From Cunninghamia lanceolata (taxonomy: Eukaryota; Streptophyta; Pinopsida; Cupressales; Cupressaceae): DNA of 64,000 bases. Position 1 is the stretch's first letter, and the number at the start of each line of letters is the position of its first letter. The notes under the pieces are model-generated. The model had not been told where the DNA came from. It did not search any database and worked only from the letters and a program-made list of their open reading frames with translations. The stretch is from NCBI GenBank assembly GCA_027924645.1, contig BSBN01000849.1:11426001-11490000 (forward strand), given 5' to 3'. The position numbers and the translations under genes are program-made. Shown here piece by piece: positions 1 to 10,458 of the stretch.

Positions 1-924
1 TGTAAAAATTATCAACATCTATGATGTATGCAAACAAAGCTTCCAAAGATGAATAACAAGATGCCTCTATGACTTTGTTTTTATAATGAGAGGTCTCAGA
101 TGTGAGACTATTTCACACTAACACACTTGTTTGAGGGATAAAGACACACATGGTCCACAACAAACAAAGTGGGTGGAATGAAATAATGCAACACAACAAG
201 GCAATATGAGTGATTTGTAAGTTTGTTTAAAGAAAGTGTATACAACCCTTAGCGTTGAAATACACAATGTGTAATTAGAAATATACACATTTTCAAGAAA
301 GAGTGTGAAATGATGCCAAATTTTAATATGATAGATGAACATATATTTGAACATGAATGAATGATATTAATGACAAATGCAATGAAACAAAGCAAAACTA
401 TGCTTGTTTATGAACCTAAAATGCTCAATTTTATTACATTTTCCAATGCAGATGTTCTAAAGATGCAAATTTAAATACATAAAAGCATGCAATGCAACAA
501 AACTACAGTCCAAAATCAGATTTTAAAAGAGTGTTCAAAAGAGTAGTAAAATCTGAAACAAGATTTTAACCACAAACCCTAGCTTTTACAAAGACTAGGT
601 TATATGAAAAATGCACAATTTCAAGCAAACCCTAACAAATAAAGTATGAAAATGAAAGGTAAATGATTATGTAATAATGAAATGCTGCAATTTATATTAT
701 ATCTGATTTAAATATTAGAGATTTAAATGATTTAGATGAGATGCAATGAAAATAATATAAACTATGTCTAAATGCAAGCCTAGGATGCTTGATTTTTTCA
801 AGTTTTTCAATTTTTTTGTAAGATTTTCAAATGTATGATGATGCAAATGAAATGTATGAATGCAAATCTAATGGACAACAATCAGTAAGATGAAATTTTG
901 AGAAAAAATACGGGTTCACCAAAA
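1..924 (-). mobile_element. Internal 5' leader of a family-A gypsy retrotransposon (element G1, runs off the window)
   Basis: Read on the minus strand, this AT-rich stretch starts next to the primer-binding site of the 925-2170 LTR and runs out of the window. A minus-strand peptide at 118-354 (containing NYTLCISTLRVV) resembles a plus-strand peptide at 55852-56106 (NYTICISTLSVV) at the equivalent place inside element G5, so both are the leader of one retroelement family. No gag or pol domain is reached before the window ends. The short open frames here are probably not expressed proteins. Confidence 0.7.
911..924 (-). promoter_or_regulatory. Primer-binding site of gypsy element G1
   Basis: Immediately inside the LTR the minus strand reads TTTTGGTGAACCCG. 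The TGG start abutting the LTR end is the usual form of a tRNA-primed retrotransposon site. Element G5 (54898-54911) has TTTTGGTGAACTTG and element G2 (25039-25052) has TTTTGGGGAACCTG at the same place. I could not assign the tRNA. Confidence 0.6.
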
Positions 925-2170
925 TGTAATGTATGCAAAGAGGGAAGATGGGATTAATTGATAGTTTTCTTAGGTCCTCGTTTCACTCAATACATTCAAG
1001 AACATTTAACCGAGTTGAATCACAAATTTTGCAAGAGGACTCAACTATCAGGTTGTTGTCACTTGGAATGATAAGGAAATTTGGATGATGTTAATTGATT
1101 TGTTAATTCTTAGCCTGAATAAGCCTAAAACCCTAATTATGCAAAATCGTAAGCAAATAGATGAAACACATCAAATCCTTCTACAGAAAGTCACTAAATT
1201 CATATTAGATAAATACCAGATTTTGGGTTTTAGAAGATAGAAAAGTTTAGGTCAATGGAGCGGGTGCCCAAGCCCAAGGTATTGCTTTCTCTGAGGGCTT
1301 CAGGGTAAAACCTGGTACAGACTGCAATCTGCTCCTAGATTTCTGATACTACAAAAATGAGGGTCAAAAGAGCAGACACCCTTGACCCTTTTGTGATATT
1401 TTCTACATTTTTCTTCAGATCTAGGATCCCCCTGCTCTCCAATGATCCTTTGTAACTCCTCTCCACAAGATCTGATACCTGTAACCTGCAATCATAAAAG
1501 AGGGGTTGGGGGTTGTTGTGTTTAGGAGCTTGCCTCAGTCAAGTCCCGAAATGGAATTCAAGCCTTCCAACACCATTGTTAGATAGAGAGTGCATGTCCT
1601 TGCAGGACAGAGGAAACAGAAATGATAAAAATGATAGATAGAATCACAAATAGATATCACCTCAGAGGTGTAGCTCTCACAGAGATGAAGCTCTTTCATG
1701 CCATGAGAAAATGAAGACAAATTTGTGATAACAAACAAAACAACAACACAAGTTTGCTCTGCAACAGAATGAATGCCTTGAATGCTCTAGAATCATAAAT
1801 TCGCTAAAATCTCAAATTCATCTTCTAGTTTACAAATGAAGTCCTAAACATGTTTATATATACATTCTCACTAAACATTCGTAATTCAAATTATCAAGGC
1901 CGACCCAAAAATAGGTTTTTAACAGTCATAAGTCAAAATATGATTTCAGGACCCTAAAAAAATAGGACAGGACTAGGGCTTGGGCACCCAAGCCTAGGGA
2001 CCTATTTTCGGTCGGGATTAAGCTTAGAGATGTCCCCTGAGTCCCATTTGTCATGGGTTTTGGGGGATTTTGTTTCGGGATTCATTTCTAAGATGCATGA
2101 TTAAAATTAAGGGACCCTAGAGCTAAACTTAGGAGGTAAAAGTCATAGGGGGACATTTTATGACATAACA
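925..2170 (-). repeat. 5' LTR of gypsy element G1 (LTR family A)
   Basis: On the plus strand the repeat starts TGTAATGTATGC and ends GACATAACA, giving TG...CA ends and about 1,246 bp. The same LTR family recurs at about 42270-43507 (same orientation) and at 46656-47848 and 53716-54897 (opposite orientation). Shared blocks include the 'tagagagtgc..tgtcc' stretch near 1572 and the 'cacctcagaggtg' stretch near 1660. It contains an 18-bp perfect palindrome at 1977-1994. The partner 3' LTR lies outside the window. Confidence 0.8.
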
Positions 2171-2544
2171 TCTTCAAAGATTTTAATTTGGTTCAAACTA
2201 TGCTTAACAAGTTGTCAATTTTTTGGCACATATTCTCCATCTTCCAGTCACCCTGGAAAGCTACAGGACCTCTATCAAATAGGAGGGAAGCATGTTAGGA
2301 ATTGATGACTAATCGTTGAGCTAGACTTGAAGCCACCAATGGAGATTTAGTAAATTTAGCCTCACCAAACATCTCCCTAGGAAAGGAGATAGTAGTTTTA
2401 TTTGTGTCAAGTGGTTTTGAAACAATCTTTAAAGCATGAGCCCTAAAACCAATAGGTTTGGGAGAAGGCTTAGGGTTTCCCACATTCTTGGCTTTGTGAT
2501 TAACCATCGTAGACTAGCCTTCATCTTCTTTTGCAGAAAGTGGT
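2171..2544. other. Spacer between gypsy LTR and LINE-like fossil
   Basis: This stretch holds short minus-strand open frames without recognised domains. It probably continues the decayed retroelement ORF to its right, since it lies just downstream of the zinc-knuckle remnant on the minus strand. No gene can be supported. Confidence 0.4.
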
Positions 2545-3060
2545 GACCCAGAAGGGTGTTGTGCAAAAGGCTTAAGTCGTAGGGATGCCAAAGGGTAATC
2601 TCAAATCTTGTGTTTGAAAGACTAACACCAATAACAAGTGTTTGGAAGATTAATATACTTGACACACTATGTGTATCTGATTTGGCCAACTTGAATATCA
2701 ACCAACTCCTTAAGCTCCTTGGAAAGGTCCACCTCCACATAAACCTACCACTGAGGATGAGCCAAATAAAACTATTCATGTTGAATGCAAACAATAAAGC
2801 CTAAAGAAAAGGCTATTTGGTTCAAGAAATTTTAGAAAAGCAAGGGTAGCCCAGAAAATTGAACCCAAATGAGGATTCAAAAGGACTTTTTGTCAAAGAT
2901 GACAAAGTCTCAAGTCTAGGGTTTGAATAGGAGCAGGGAGGAATGGACAAGCTAGGGGCCCGACTAAGGACAACCTTACCATGATTGGCTTCAGCAAAAC
3001 AGAAAAGGAAACACCCCTTAGTGAGGTTTTGTACGGCGTCTAAACGGATCCCATGTTGGG
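2545..3060 (-). pseudogene. LINE ORF1-like fossil (DUF4283-type RNA-binding region plus CCHC zinc knuckle)
   Basis: Minus-strand translation, ignoring stops, gives WVQFSGLPLLF near 2880, then VYVEVDLSKELKELVDIQVG near 2730, then YINLPNTCYWC near 2645. This order (a tryptophan-led W-V-x-x-x-G-L-P-L motif, a V-x-V-D-L-S-K block, a L-P-x-x-C-x-x-C knuckle) is typical of the DUF4283/zinc-knuckle protein encoded by plant LINEs. The knuckle is C-x2-C-x4-H-x4, but the final Cys is Tyr, and stop codons fall inside it and upstream. It is a dead remnant. No reverse transcriptase of this element is visible here. Confidence 0.6.
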
Positions 3061-4143
3061 TCTAGGCCCTGCCGATCTAGTCTCTAAGCATGCTTTTAGG
3101 GGGAACTCTACCCACAAAATACCCTATAAATGTGAAATTTTCTTACCATTTGCATGCATTGTCAAATTCAAGAATTAAAAGAGCAACATCTAGTGGTGTT
3201 TTAGGGAATGTACCTCATGGAGCACCTTGGGTACAAATTTCAAGGGTCGTTTGAGTGGGGAAACCATTGGAAGTTGCCATCAAACCTTCAACTCCAGCAA
3301 CAGTAGCTACAAAGGAATGAAAGGATGAGGCCATTTAAAGTGGGCACAAGCCACCCATAGGTTTAGTGATGTAAACCATGCTGCAATAACTCTAGGAAAA
3401 AAAAATCTTGGAAAAAATTGCAATATGACATAGACGCACACAAAGCCAAGAAACCCTAGCAGACCTAATATCTGAAAAGTGCTTTTTCATATCACTATTA
3501 ACTTTTTGACTATTAAACTATTTGATGTTTAAGTAAAGCACATTATCTGTTACTTCATAATATGTAATATGTTCTATTTAAATATTAAACAATTCAACAA
3601 TCAAACAATTAATAATAATTTTACACTTCACTTATATATAACAATAATAAATAAATATCCTATTTTTATTTAAAAATAATTACCTTCGAATTCACTAACG
3701 AACCGTTTGATGATTAAGAATGAACCGCACACAAAGATGGGTCCTTCTTGTTGAAATCTATGGAATAACTTTGTGGAAACGCGTGAAAAAGTCACCCAGT
3801 CTAACATTTTTTATAATGGAACAACTAGACTTTTTCGGACTAAACAATAAAAAGTCATCACCGTCTTTGACAGCTCTTGCACCATTTTTTAAATTACTCT
3901 CTTGCATTATGTTCCGAACCATCTCGTTTTCTCTGTTCAATTTATTTGTCGATTGCGGTTACGTGTTTTGCGACCACCATTTTGTGATCTTCATACGAAT
4001 GAACCAAAGTTTCATGTTGGCACGTCATGTAACTGCAGGAAGAGTTAATATTGGGCATTTCTAGTGTTGGGGAAGGATCGTTTCTTCTCCCTGCCTTCCA
4101 ATCCAAACTCTTACAAAAGATCCCCTTATCTTTTGTTTCCTCC
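3061..4143. other. Spacer upstream of the CML pseudogene
   Basis: 3061-3480 may be further 5' sequence of the LINE-like fossil. 3480-3720 is very AT-rich. 3720-4064 has a 114-codon plus-strand open frame with no recognised domain and no clear counterpart upstream of the intact CML paralogue. I treat it as promoter-side spacer rather than a gene. Confidence 0.4.
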
Positions 4144-4152
4144 TATAAATAA
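4144..4152 (+). promoter_or_regulatory. Candidate TATA box of the CML pseudogene
   Basis: TATAAATAA lies about 155 bp upstream of the ATG at 4306, a plausible distance for a plant promoter with a 5' UTR of roughly 120 nt. This rests on sequence match only. Confidence 0.45.
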
Positions 4153-4305
4153 TAGATTACGCGAAGAGTATAATCAATGGGATGAGACCTGCTTTTTCAT
4201 ATTCTGAATTCCTTGGGATCTCTAACTCGTTTTACCAATTACTTTTTCTTTTCATTTGCAGGCCTGGTTATAGCAATTTTGAAGATCAATCAAACTCGGT
4301 CTATA

Positions 4306-4782
4306 ATGTCGAAAGGAATAGCTGATCTGGATGAAATTCGTAGAATGTATGACATGGTGGATGAAAATGCAGACGGAGAGGTGAGCATGGGTGAAATATG
4401 TGGCTTTATGAGCAAGCTCAGAATACCACTCTCAGAAGAAGATGTGAGATTTATTCTCAGCCTCTCTCTTCGAGAGAATTGTAGCGGCCTGCGATTTGAA
4501 GAATTTGTTGAGGTATATCAATCCATTCTAAACAATCAAGATGATAACGAACAAGATGAGTCAGAAGATTTGATGGAAGAATTCAGTGTGTTTGATTAGA
4601 ATAAAGATGGATACATAACTTCAACAGAGTTGCAACAGGTTCTGTCCACCATGGGATTGATTTCCCGGGATCAAGACCTGTAACAGTGCGAGCAAATGAT
4701 ATGTCGATTTGATTTGGACTGCAATGGAGTATTGGATTTCTTCGAATTCAGAAATATGATGTCTTCGAAGCCTTCTCCATGA
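4306..4782 (+). pseudogene. Calmodulin-like (CML) EF-hand pseudogene, two nonsense codons
   Basis: CML proteins are calcium sensors in the plant cytosol or nucleus that bind target proteins when calcium rises. One frame runs from ATG 4306 to TGA 4780-4782. EF-hand 1 is DENADGEVSMGE. EF-hand 2 is worn (ENCSGLRFEEF, acidic ligands lost). EF-hands 3 and 4 are still readable (NKDGYITSTE and DLDCNGVLDFFE). Stops interrupt it at 4597-4599 (TAG, where the paralogue has the Leu of DLNNDG) and 4681-4683 (TAA, where the paralogue has Gln). There is no frameshift. It is clearly homologous along its length to the intact minus-strand gene at 45397-45870, and similarity continues into the 3' flank. An N-terminal fragment with one good EF-hand could still be made. 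A copia element starts 68 bp downstream of the stop. Confidence 0.88.
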
Positions 4783-4850
4783 TGAATGGATTTTCTTTCT
4801 TCATGTTTATGGCTACTGCGTATTCAGATGCAATGTACTTGGCTTTCAAC

Positions 4851-5277
4851 TGTAAATTCAAAAACCGAATAACAGAACCAGAAAATAATGAACAACAAAA
4901 TCAAAATAAGCAGCTCAGAAAGAAGTAGCATAACACACACAAAATAAGACCATAGAGTTTAACGTGGTTCACCATATCAGGCTACATCCACAATGAAGGG
5001 CAATATTTTATTATCTCAATATCTCTCTCTCTATCTGGATTACAAACATCACAGTATATTTTCTATAGAACAACAGCGAGCAAGAAGGCCTTTGCAAGAA
5101 GTCCAAAAGACTCTCTATCTGCTACGTCTTCCCATCCAACTTACATCTGGAATGAAGACACTGACTAGGCAGTGATTCCCGGCCAAGAATGGCTATCTGT
5201 AGGTCAGAGCAGTTACAAGGAATCAAAGGCTGAGTGATTGCCGTTACATGGGCTTCACCTAGTCCACATGCCCAACA
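4851..5277 (-). repeat. 3' LTR of copia C1
   Basis: The repeat is 427 bp, TGTAAATTCA...GCCCAACA on the plus strand. By hand count it differs from the 5' LTR by about 19 substitutions and one 2-bp indel. It holds the copia LTR block 'acgtggttcacc...ctacatcca' near 4962. Confidence 0.95.
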
Positions 5278-5291
5278 ATCTCCCACTTGAA
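5278..5291 (-). promoter_or_regulatory. Polypurine tract of copia C1
   Basis: On the minus strand the bases before the 3' LTR read CTTCAAGTGGGAGAT. This purine-rich run abuts the LTR, as needed for plus-strand DNA priming. Confidence 0.75.
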
Positions 5292-5349
5292 GACCAATGG
5301 GAACGGCAATGAAGTTGCTTAGACAGAGATCCCTTTGTGAAATTCAGTG

Positions 5350-5790
5350 TCACAGAGGAACAAGACTGAGAGAAGATCTACAAAATTTGAACTTCTCTCG
5401 AGGAACAATCTTGGTTAATGCATCCGCCGGATTAACCTTTGTGTCAATCTTTGTGACCTGCAACTTGCCTTCATCAATAAGATGGAGGATAAAATGGTAT
5501 CGAAGATCAATATGCTTTGTTCGACTGTGGAAAGCTGAATTTCTTGACAAGTGTATGACACTTTGGCTATCACAAAATAATGGAAAGTCAGATTTTGGAT
5601 AGCCCAGTTTGGTCAACAAATGCTCAAGCCATATCATTTCTTTGGCTCCTTCCGAGAGTGCAATGTATTTAGCCTTTATTGATGATAGAGATACAGTTTG
5701 TTGCAACCGAGAGACCCAAGTAATGGCTGCCTCGACAAATGTAAAGACATAACCAGTGGTAGACCAGCATTTGTCTAAATCTCCGGCCAT
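5350..5790 (-). pseudogene. Copia C1 RNase H domain
   Basis: RNase H removes the RNA strand of the RNA:DNA hybrid during reverse transcription. Recognisable blocks are STTGYVFTFVEAAITWVSRL, SSIKAKYIALSEGAKEMIWL, CDSQSVIHLSRN and HSRTKHIDLRYHF, close to the plant copia consensus. The C-terminal NPADALTK block is present. Here the domain starts after a break from the RT frame. The stretch 5791-6033 continues it with stops. Confidence 0.9.
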
Positions 5791-6033
5791 ATCTGAATCT
5801 ACATAACCATGGAGCTGAAAGTCAGTACATCCAAAACATAAACAGAAATGTGAAGTACCTTTTAAGTACCGTAGAATCCACTAAACTGCCTGCTAGTGTA
5901 GTTTGCCCGAATTACTCATGAATCTGCTCACAATAGCAACTGCTTGTGCTATGTCCGGACGAGTACACACCATTGCATACATGAGACTGCCGATTGCAGA
6001 TGTATATGGAACAAACCTCATATGTTCTTCTTC

Positions 6034-6744
6034 CTAATTTTTTGGACACATAGCTGAAGATAAGCGGAAATGATCAGCCAAAGGAGTAGATACTAGTTTA
6101 GCATGAGACAAATTAAATCTGTCCAACACTTTGGCAATGTAGCTTGCTTGGGACAATCTGAGTTCTCTTTTATTTCTATTTCTGAATATGTACATCCCAA
6201 GTATTCTTTTGGCTGGTCCTAGATCTTTCATGGAAAAATAAAGAGCCAACTGTTGCTTCAGCTGAGCAATAATCTGAACACTAGTACTAGCTACTAACAT
6301 ATCGTCAACATAGAGTAAAAGGATGATGAACTCACCAGTATTGAGCTTCTTGTAGTAAACACAAGGATCTGATTCACACCGAATAAAGTGGTTATCAGTC
6401 ATGAAGCGGTCAAATTTTAAATACCATTGTCTTGGAGCTTGCTTCAGCCCATACAAACTCTGCTTCAACTTGCAAAATAAATGCTCCTTACCTGGTTGAG
6501 CAAAGCCTTCAGGTTGTTCCATGTATAAATCCTCATCAATGTCTCCATGTAAAAATGTTGTTTTCACATCAAGTTGCTCAAGTTCTAAATCCCAAATGGC
6601 TACTAAACCCAACACAACACGGATTGTGTCCATTCTGACAACTGGAGAAAAAATTTCAGAAAAATCAATACCTTTTTGTTGATCAAATCCCTTGACGACT
6701 AATCTGGCCCTGTATCTTTTACTTCCTCCATCTTCGTCTTTCAA
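6034..6744 (-). pseudogene. Copia C1 reverse transcriptase domain
   Basis: This is a 236-codon open stretch of RVT_2-type RT. Visible motifs are YRARLVVKGFDQQKGIDF, LDVKTTFLHGDIDEDLYMEQ, SLYGLKQAPRQWYLKFD, the catalytic YVDDM box within ILLLYVDDMLVAST, and FSMKDLGPAKRILGM. The catalytic residues look intact, but the frame is closed upstream and downstream. Its length covers only the RT core of what would be a polyprotein of more than 1,300 aa. Confidence 0.93.
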
Positions 6745-8047
6745 GCGATAAATCCATTTGTTTTTGAGAGGCTTTCAATTTGGCAGAAGAGGAACCAAAA
6801 TCCTAGGTTTGATTAATGCTCAATGACTTCATTTCTTCATTCATGGCGACCATCCAATTCTATGCATTTTCATGCTTGCAGGCTTGTTTATAAGTTGTTG
6901 GCTCTACATAATCAGAGAGAAATAACTCGTAGTCATTGTATTTTGCAGGTCTCCTCTTCTCATGGGTAGACCTCCTCAATTGTGGAGATTGCTCTGGCTA
7001 GAGATTGGAGTCCAAATTGAGTCTCTGTAATAAATTTTGAACATCATCAACCTCTGATTGTAGGGGCCCCTGAGGAAAGCTCCCCTGTCTTTGTATGTGT
7101 GTACCCAAAGTGCTCTGTCCTGTAACTGGTAGTGATTGCTTAGCTGATTGAAAGAGATTTGAATGTATATGTTCTGACATCTCTTCTTGAGGCAACGTTC
7201 TTAGTAGTTGTTGTGGCATTGGAGAATGAGGAGGCTACGTAGGAGTTAACACAGGCATCGAAATGCATTGGGAAGGCAGCGTAGACTGTTGTGTATGCTG
7301 CGTTGAATGGAAGATAGGCAGTGTTGCATGATATAAAGGCTACGGTGGAGTGTTAGGCAGCGAATGAGCTTGTGGTAGCAGTGTAGACTCTTGGGAGGGC
7401 TGCATAGGTTGTGCAAGAGGTAGCGTTTGGTTAGTTAAATGCTGCGTGGCACTAGAAGACAGTGTAACACTAGATGAGGGCAGTGAAACACTATGTGAAG
7501 ATAGTGATGTGCTTTGAGAAGTTAGTGAATGAGGAAATAAATGTTACAGTAGCTGTTGAGAGCTGTGGATAGGCAACAGACGTTCCTCTAAGGATTGTGT
7601 TGAAGCTAGTGCCTGCATTTGGGAAGATGTGGACTGTGTAGCAACTATGTTGGGTATACCATTTATGGATGTGCATCCAACTGAATGCATGGTAGTAGAA
7701 GAAATAGGAGCTCCTGACATATAAGAATGTATAGTTGTAATAAGTGGCTGGGAAAATGTAATGGTGGATTGTCTGACCTTACCATTATTAAACAAATCCA
7801 CATCAATATATTCTAGCACAGGTGAATTGCAAGGTTGCAAACCTAGAAAGTCCTTCTCGTTAAACACTAGATCGTGACTACGGATTATAGTCTTTGCAAC
7901 TGGATCCCAAAGATGAAAGCCAAACTGATATTCACCATAGCCGAGAAAAACACATCTTTTTGACTTGAAATCTAACTTAGTTCTCTACTCTTTTGGAATG
8001 TGAACAAAAGTAGCATAGCCAAACACCCACAAATGCTGATAGGAAAT
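6745..8047 (-). pseudogene. Copia C1 integrase C-terminal/linker region
   Basis: This is the variable region between integrase and RT. A frame at 7867-7544 begins LVFNEKDF-like, the usual end of the integrase C-terminal 'S-R-D-V-x-F-x-E' block. It runs into Ser/Thr/Gln-rich, low-complexity sequence with many short 'gcagcgtag/gtgtagac'-like repeats at 7200-7550. Several stops are present. Confidence 0.6.
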
Positions 8048-8917
8048 TCACTTTCCAAGCCATGTCTCCTCAGATATGTCAAAATCTAGCCTAGATGAAG
8101 GAGCTTGATTGATTAAATACACAACAGTGTTACATGCTTTTGCCCAAAACTCTTTGCCGAATATGGCATTGGAGAGCATGCATCTAGCTCTCTCAAGTAT
8201 TAGCCTCTCAGCTGCACCGTTCTCCTGAGGTGTATAAGGGACAGTCTTGATCCGTGGAAGACCATGGTTTGCATAAAATGAATCAAACTCCGAAGAGCAA
8301 TATTCTCCACCATTGTCTGTTAGTAGGCATTTAATTTTATGCCCAATCTGGTTTTCAACTGAAGCTTTAAAAATCTTAAATTTTGATAAAACTTTAGATT
8401 TTCTATTCAACATATAAATCCAGATTTTTTGAGTGCAATCATCTAGAAAGGTTACAAAATAATTTGCTATACCGAAAGAAGTTACCTAAGTTGGACTGAA
8501 TACATCAGAATGAACAAGTTCCAATGGAGTAGTTTTCTTGTCATGCCCCGTTCTCACGAAATTGGTCTGGCACTGTTTGCCATAAAGGCAATGTTCACAG
8601 AATTGTAAATCGATGGAGTTGAGGCCTGGAAGCTGATTGCGCTGAAGCATAACTTGAAGACCTTTTTGGCTCATATGACTGAGCCTTTTGTGCCATATTT
8701 TAGACCCACTGTCCATGGCTAGCAAGGCAGCTCCCACTTCACCAAAACAGTCCAGAATGTAAAGATTACCTTGCTTCTTTCCTCTTGCCATTACTAAAAG
8801 CCCCTTTGTAATTTTCCATGAATCAAGAGAAAATTTAACATTGCATCCATTGCCTATTAGCTGACTGATAGAAATTAAATTTCTTTTTAACATGGGCACA
8901 TATCTAACATCTGTCAA
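8048..8917 (-). pseudogene. Copia C1 integrase
   Basis: Integrase inserts the cDNA into the genome. The N-terminal zinc finger is visible as WHKRLSHMSQKGL...FCEHC (HHCC). The catalytic DDE triad can be placed at LVHSDVF, LLTDNGGEYCSSEF and PQENGAAER. A stop near 8487 splits the domain between the first and second acidic residues. The rest keeps one family frame, suggesting recent decay. GAG_pre-integrase sequence (LYILDCF) precedes the finger. Confidence 0.92.
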
Positions 8918-8938
8918 AGTTAGTTTGTCTCCATTTTT

Positions 8939-9163
8939 CTAATTTAATATTATATCTCCTTTTCCTAAAATTTCACATTCTTTATTGTCACCAAGAAACA
9001 CCTCACCGAATGTGCCTTCTTGAAAATTTTTGAAAGCTTGATGGCATGAAGTGGCATGAAAAAAGGCGTCGGAATCAAGAATCCATGAATCTGCCTTTGT
9101 ATCACTTGTTGATAGAACCAAAACACCATCACTTGCAGCGTTTCCTTGATTATTTGTGCTCAT
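8939..9163 (-). pseudogene. Copia C1 aspartic protease
   Basis: The retropepsin cuts the Gag-Pol polyprotein. The motif SWILDSDAFFHAT stands where copia elements usually have W-x-x-D-S-G-A-S/T-x-H. The catalytic Asp is kept, but the Gly of DSG is Asp, which should damage the active site. LGDNKECEILGKGDI follows as expected. A stop at about 8939 separates it from the integrase frame. Confidence 0.8.
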
Positions 9164-9942
9164 GTTGCCTTGAGCTTTCTTATAGTTCCAGCAATTTTTC
9201 TTATAGTGTCCGGGTTTTCCACAAAACTAACACAAACCGGTTCTACCCCTAGACTTCGATCGTGGACCAGATTGAGACCTTCTCTGGTTGTTGTACCTAC
9301 CTCTGTCATGGTTTCTTCCCCTATTGTTTATACTTACAGCTATTAGAGCATCGCCGGATGAGGGTTCCTGATGTTTCCTTCTCATGTCTTTACTGAGAAG
9401 AGTAACTGCAACTTCATAAAAAATCGTTGTAGTCTTGGCTGCTATAGAAGTGCTCACAGCCATGACAACACCTTCCCAACTATTTGGTAATGAACACAAC
9501 AACAGAATTGCTTTAATCTCAGAATCTAACTTGATACTCACAGAAGCTAGTTGAGAGACTAAGGTGTTAAATTCATTCAGATGATTGGACATATCCCCAG
9601 CTTCTCTCATTTTTAGGTAATATAATTTCTTCATAATAAATACCTTATTTGATACCGAAGCAATCTCATACATGTTGGAGAGCTTGTCCCAAAGCTCTTT
9701 CGTAGTACTCTCATTTGAGACATTAAACAATACATTGCTAGACAATGAGAGAAATATAGTTGCCTTCGCTTTCAAATCTAGTTTTCCCAGTCTTCATCCT
9801 TCATAGAACCTTGTCCTTTCGCTTTCCCCAGTAAGGCGATTGACAAGTCTTGTTTGATGAGAAGAGACTCCATATGCACTTTCCAAAGACCAAAGTTTTG
9901 GCTTGTAAATTTCTCTATTTTCCATTTCTCAGAGTCATCCAT
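9150..9942 (-). pseudogene. Copia C1 gag with CCHC zinc knuckle
   Basis: Gag forms the virus-like particle and binds RNA. The start is ATG 9942-9940, giving MDDSEKWKIEKFTSQNFGLW, the typical copia N-terminus. A frameshift near 9780 moves into the frame that continues as ATIFLSLSSNVLFNVSNEST (UBN2-type gag). A basic RGR/QRR-rich stretch precedes the knuckle, which lies after a stop near 9227 as CGKPGHYKKNC. The upstream primer site is about 70 bp from the ATG. Confidence 0.9.
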
Positions 9943-10010
9943 TTTGATTGCTATTGCTATGTAGGTTCCAAAAAAAATTTCACAGTCTCCTGGACCAAGC
10001 TACACATAGA

Positions 10011-10022
10011 GCTCTAATACCA
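10011..10022 (-). promoter_or_regulatory. Primer-binding site of copia C1
   Basis: The minus strand reads TGGTATTAGAGC two bases after the 5' LTR. It matches the plant initiator tRNA-Met site TGGTATCAGAGC except for one C-to-T change. Confidence 0.9.
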
Positions 10023-10024
10023 AT

Positions 10025-10453
10025 TGTAAATTCAAAAACTGAATAACAAAACCAGAAAATAATGAACAGCAAAATCAAAACAAGCAGCTCAGAAAGAAGT
10101 AGCATAACACACACACAGAATAAGACCATAGAGTTTAATGTGGTTCACCATATCAGGCTACATCCACAATGAAGGGCAATATTTTATTATCTCAATATCT
10201 CTCTCTCTGTCTAGATTACAAACATCACAGTATATTTTCTGTAGAACAGCAACGAGCAAGAAGGCCTTTGGAAGAAGTCCAAAAGACTCTCTATCTGCTA
10301 CGTCTTCCCATCCAACTTACATCTGGAATGAAGACACTGGCTAGGCAGTGATTCCCAGCCAAGAATGGCTATCTACAGGTCAGAGCAGTTACAAGGAATC
10401 AAAGGTTGAGTGATTGCCATTACATGGGCTTCACCTAGTCCACGTGCCCAACA
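10025..10453 (-). repeat. 5' LTR of copia C1
   Basis: The repeat is 429 bp with TG...CA ends and is followed by the TCAAC target duplication. See the 3' LTR entry for divergence. Confidence 0.95.
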
Positions 10454-10458
10454 TCAAC

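Larger units (their letters stand above)
4851..10453 (-). mobile_element. Near-complete Ty1/copia retrotransposon, Tork/Tnt1-like (element C1)
   Basis: The element has two LTRs (4851-5277 and 10025-10453) and is flanked by a perfect 5-bp target-site duplication TCAAC (4846-4850 and 10454-10458). On the minus strand the order is 5' LTR, tRNA-Met-type primer site, gag, protease, integrase, reverse transcriptase, RNase H, polypurine tract, 3' LTR. Integrase before RT is the copia order. Stops and at least one gag frameshift make it non-autonomous today. It inserted just beyond the CML pseudogene. Tork/Tnt1 placement rests on RT and RNase H peptide style and is tentative. Confidence 0.95.

Noticed and set aside
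3720..4064. 114-codon plus-strand frame upstream of the CML pseudogene
   Set aside because: No domain, and no clear counterpart upstream of the intact paralogue; treated as promoter-side spacer.
4828..4850. Possible copia RNase H scrap (minus strand LKAKYIASEYA) right before C1
   Set aside because: The stretch aligns better with the 3' flank of the intact CML gene; the AKYIA likeness is short and no further copia block follows on the other side of the insertion.
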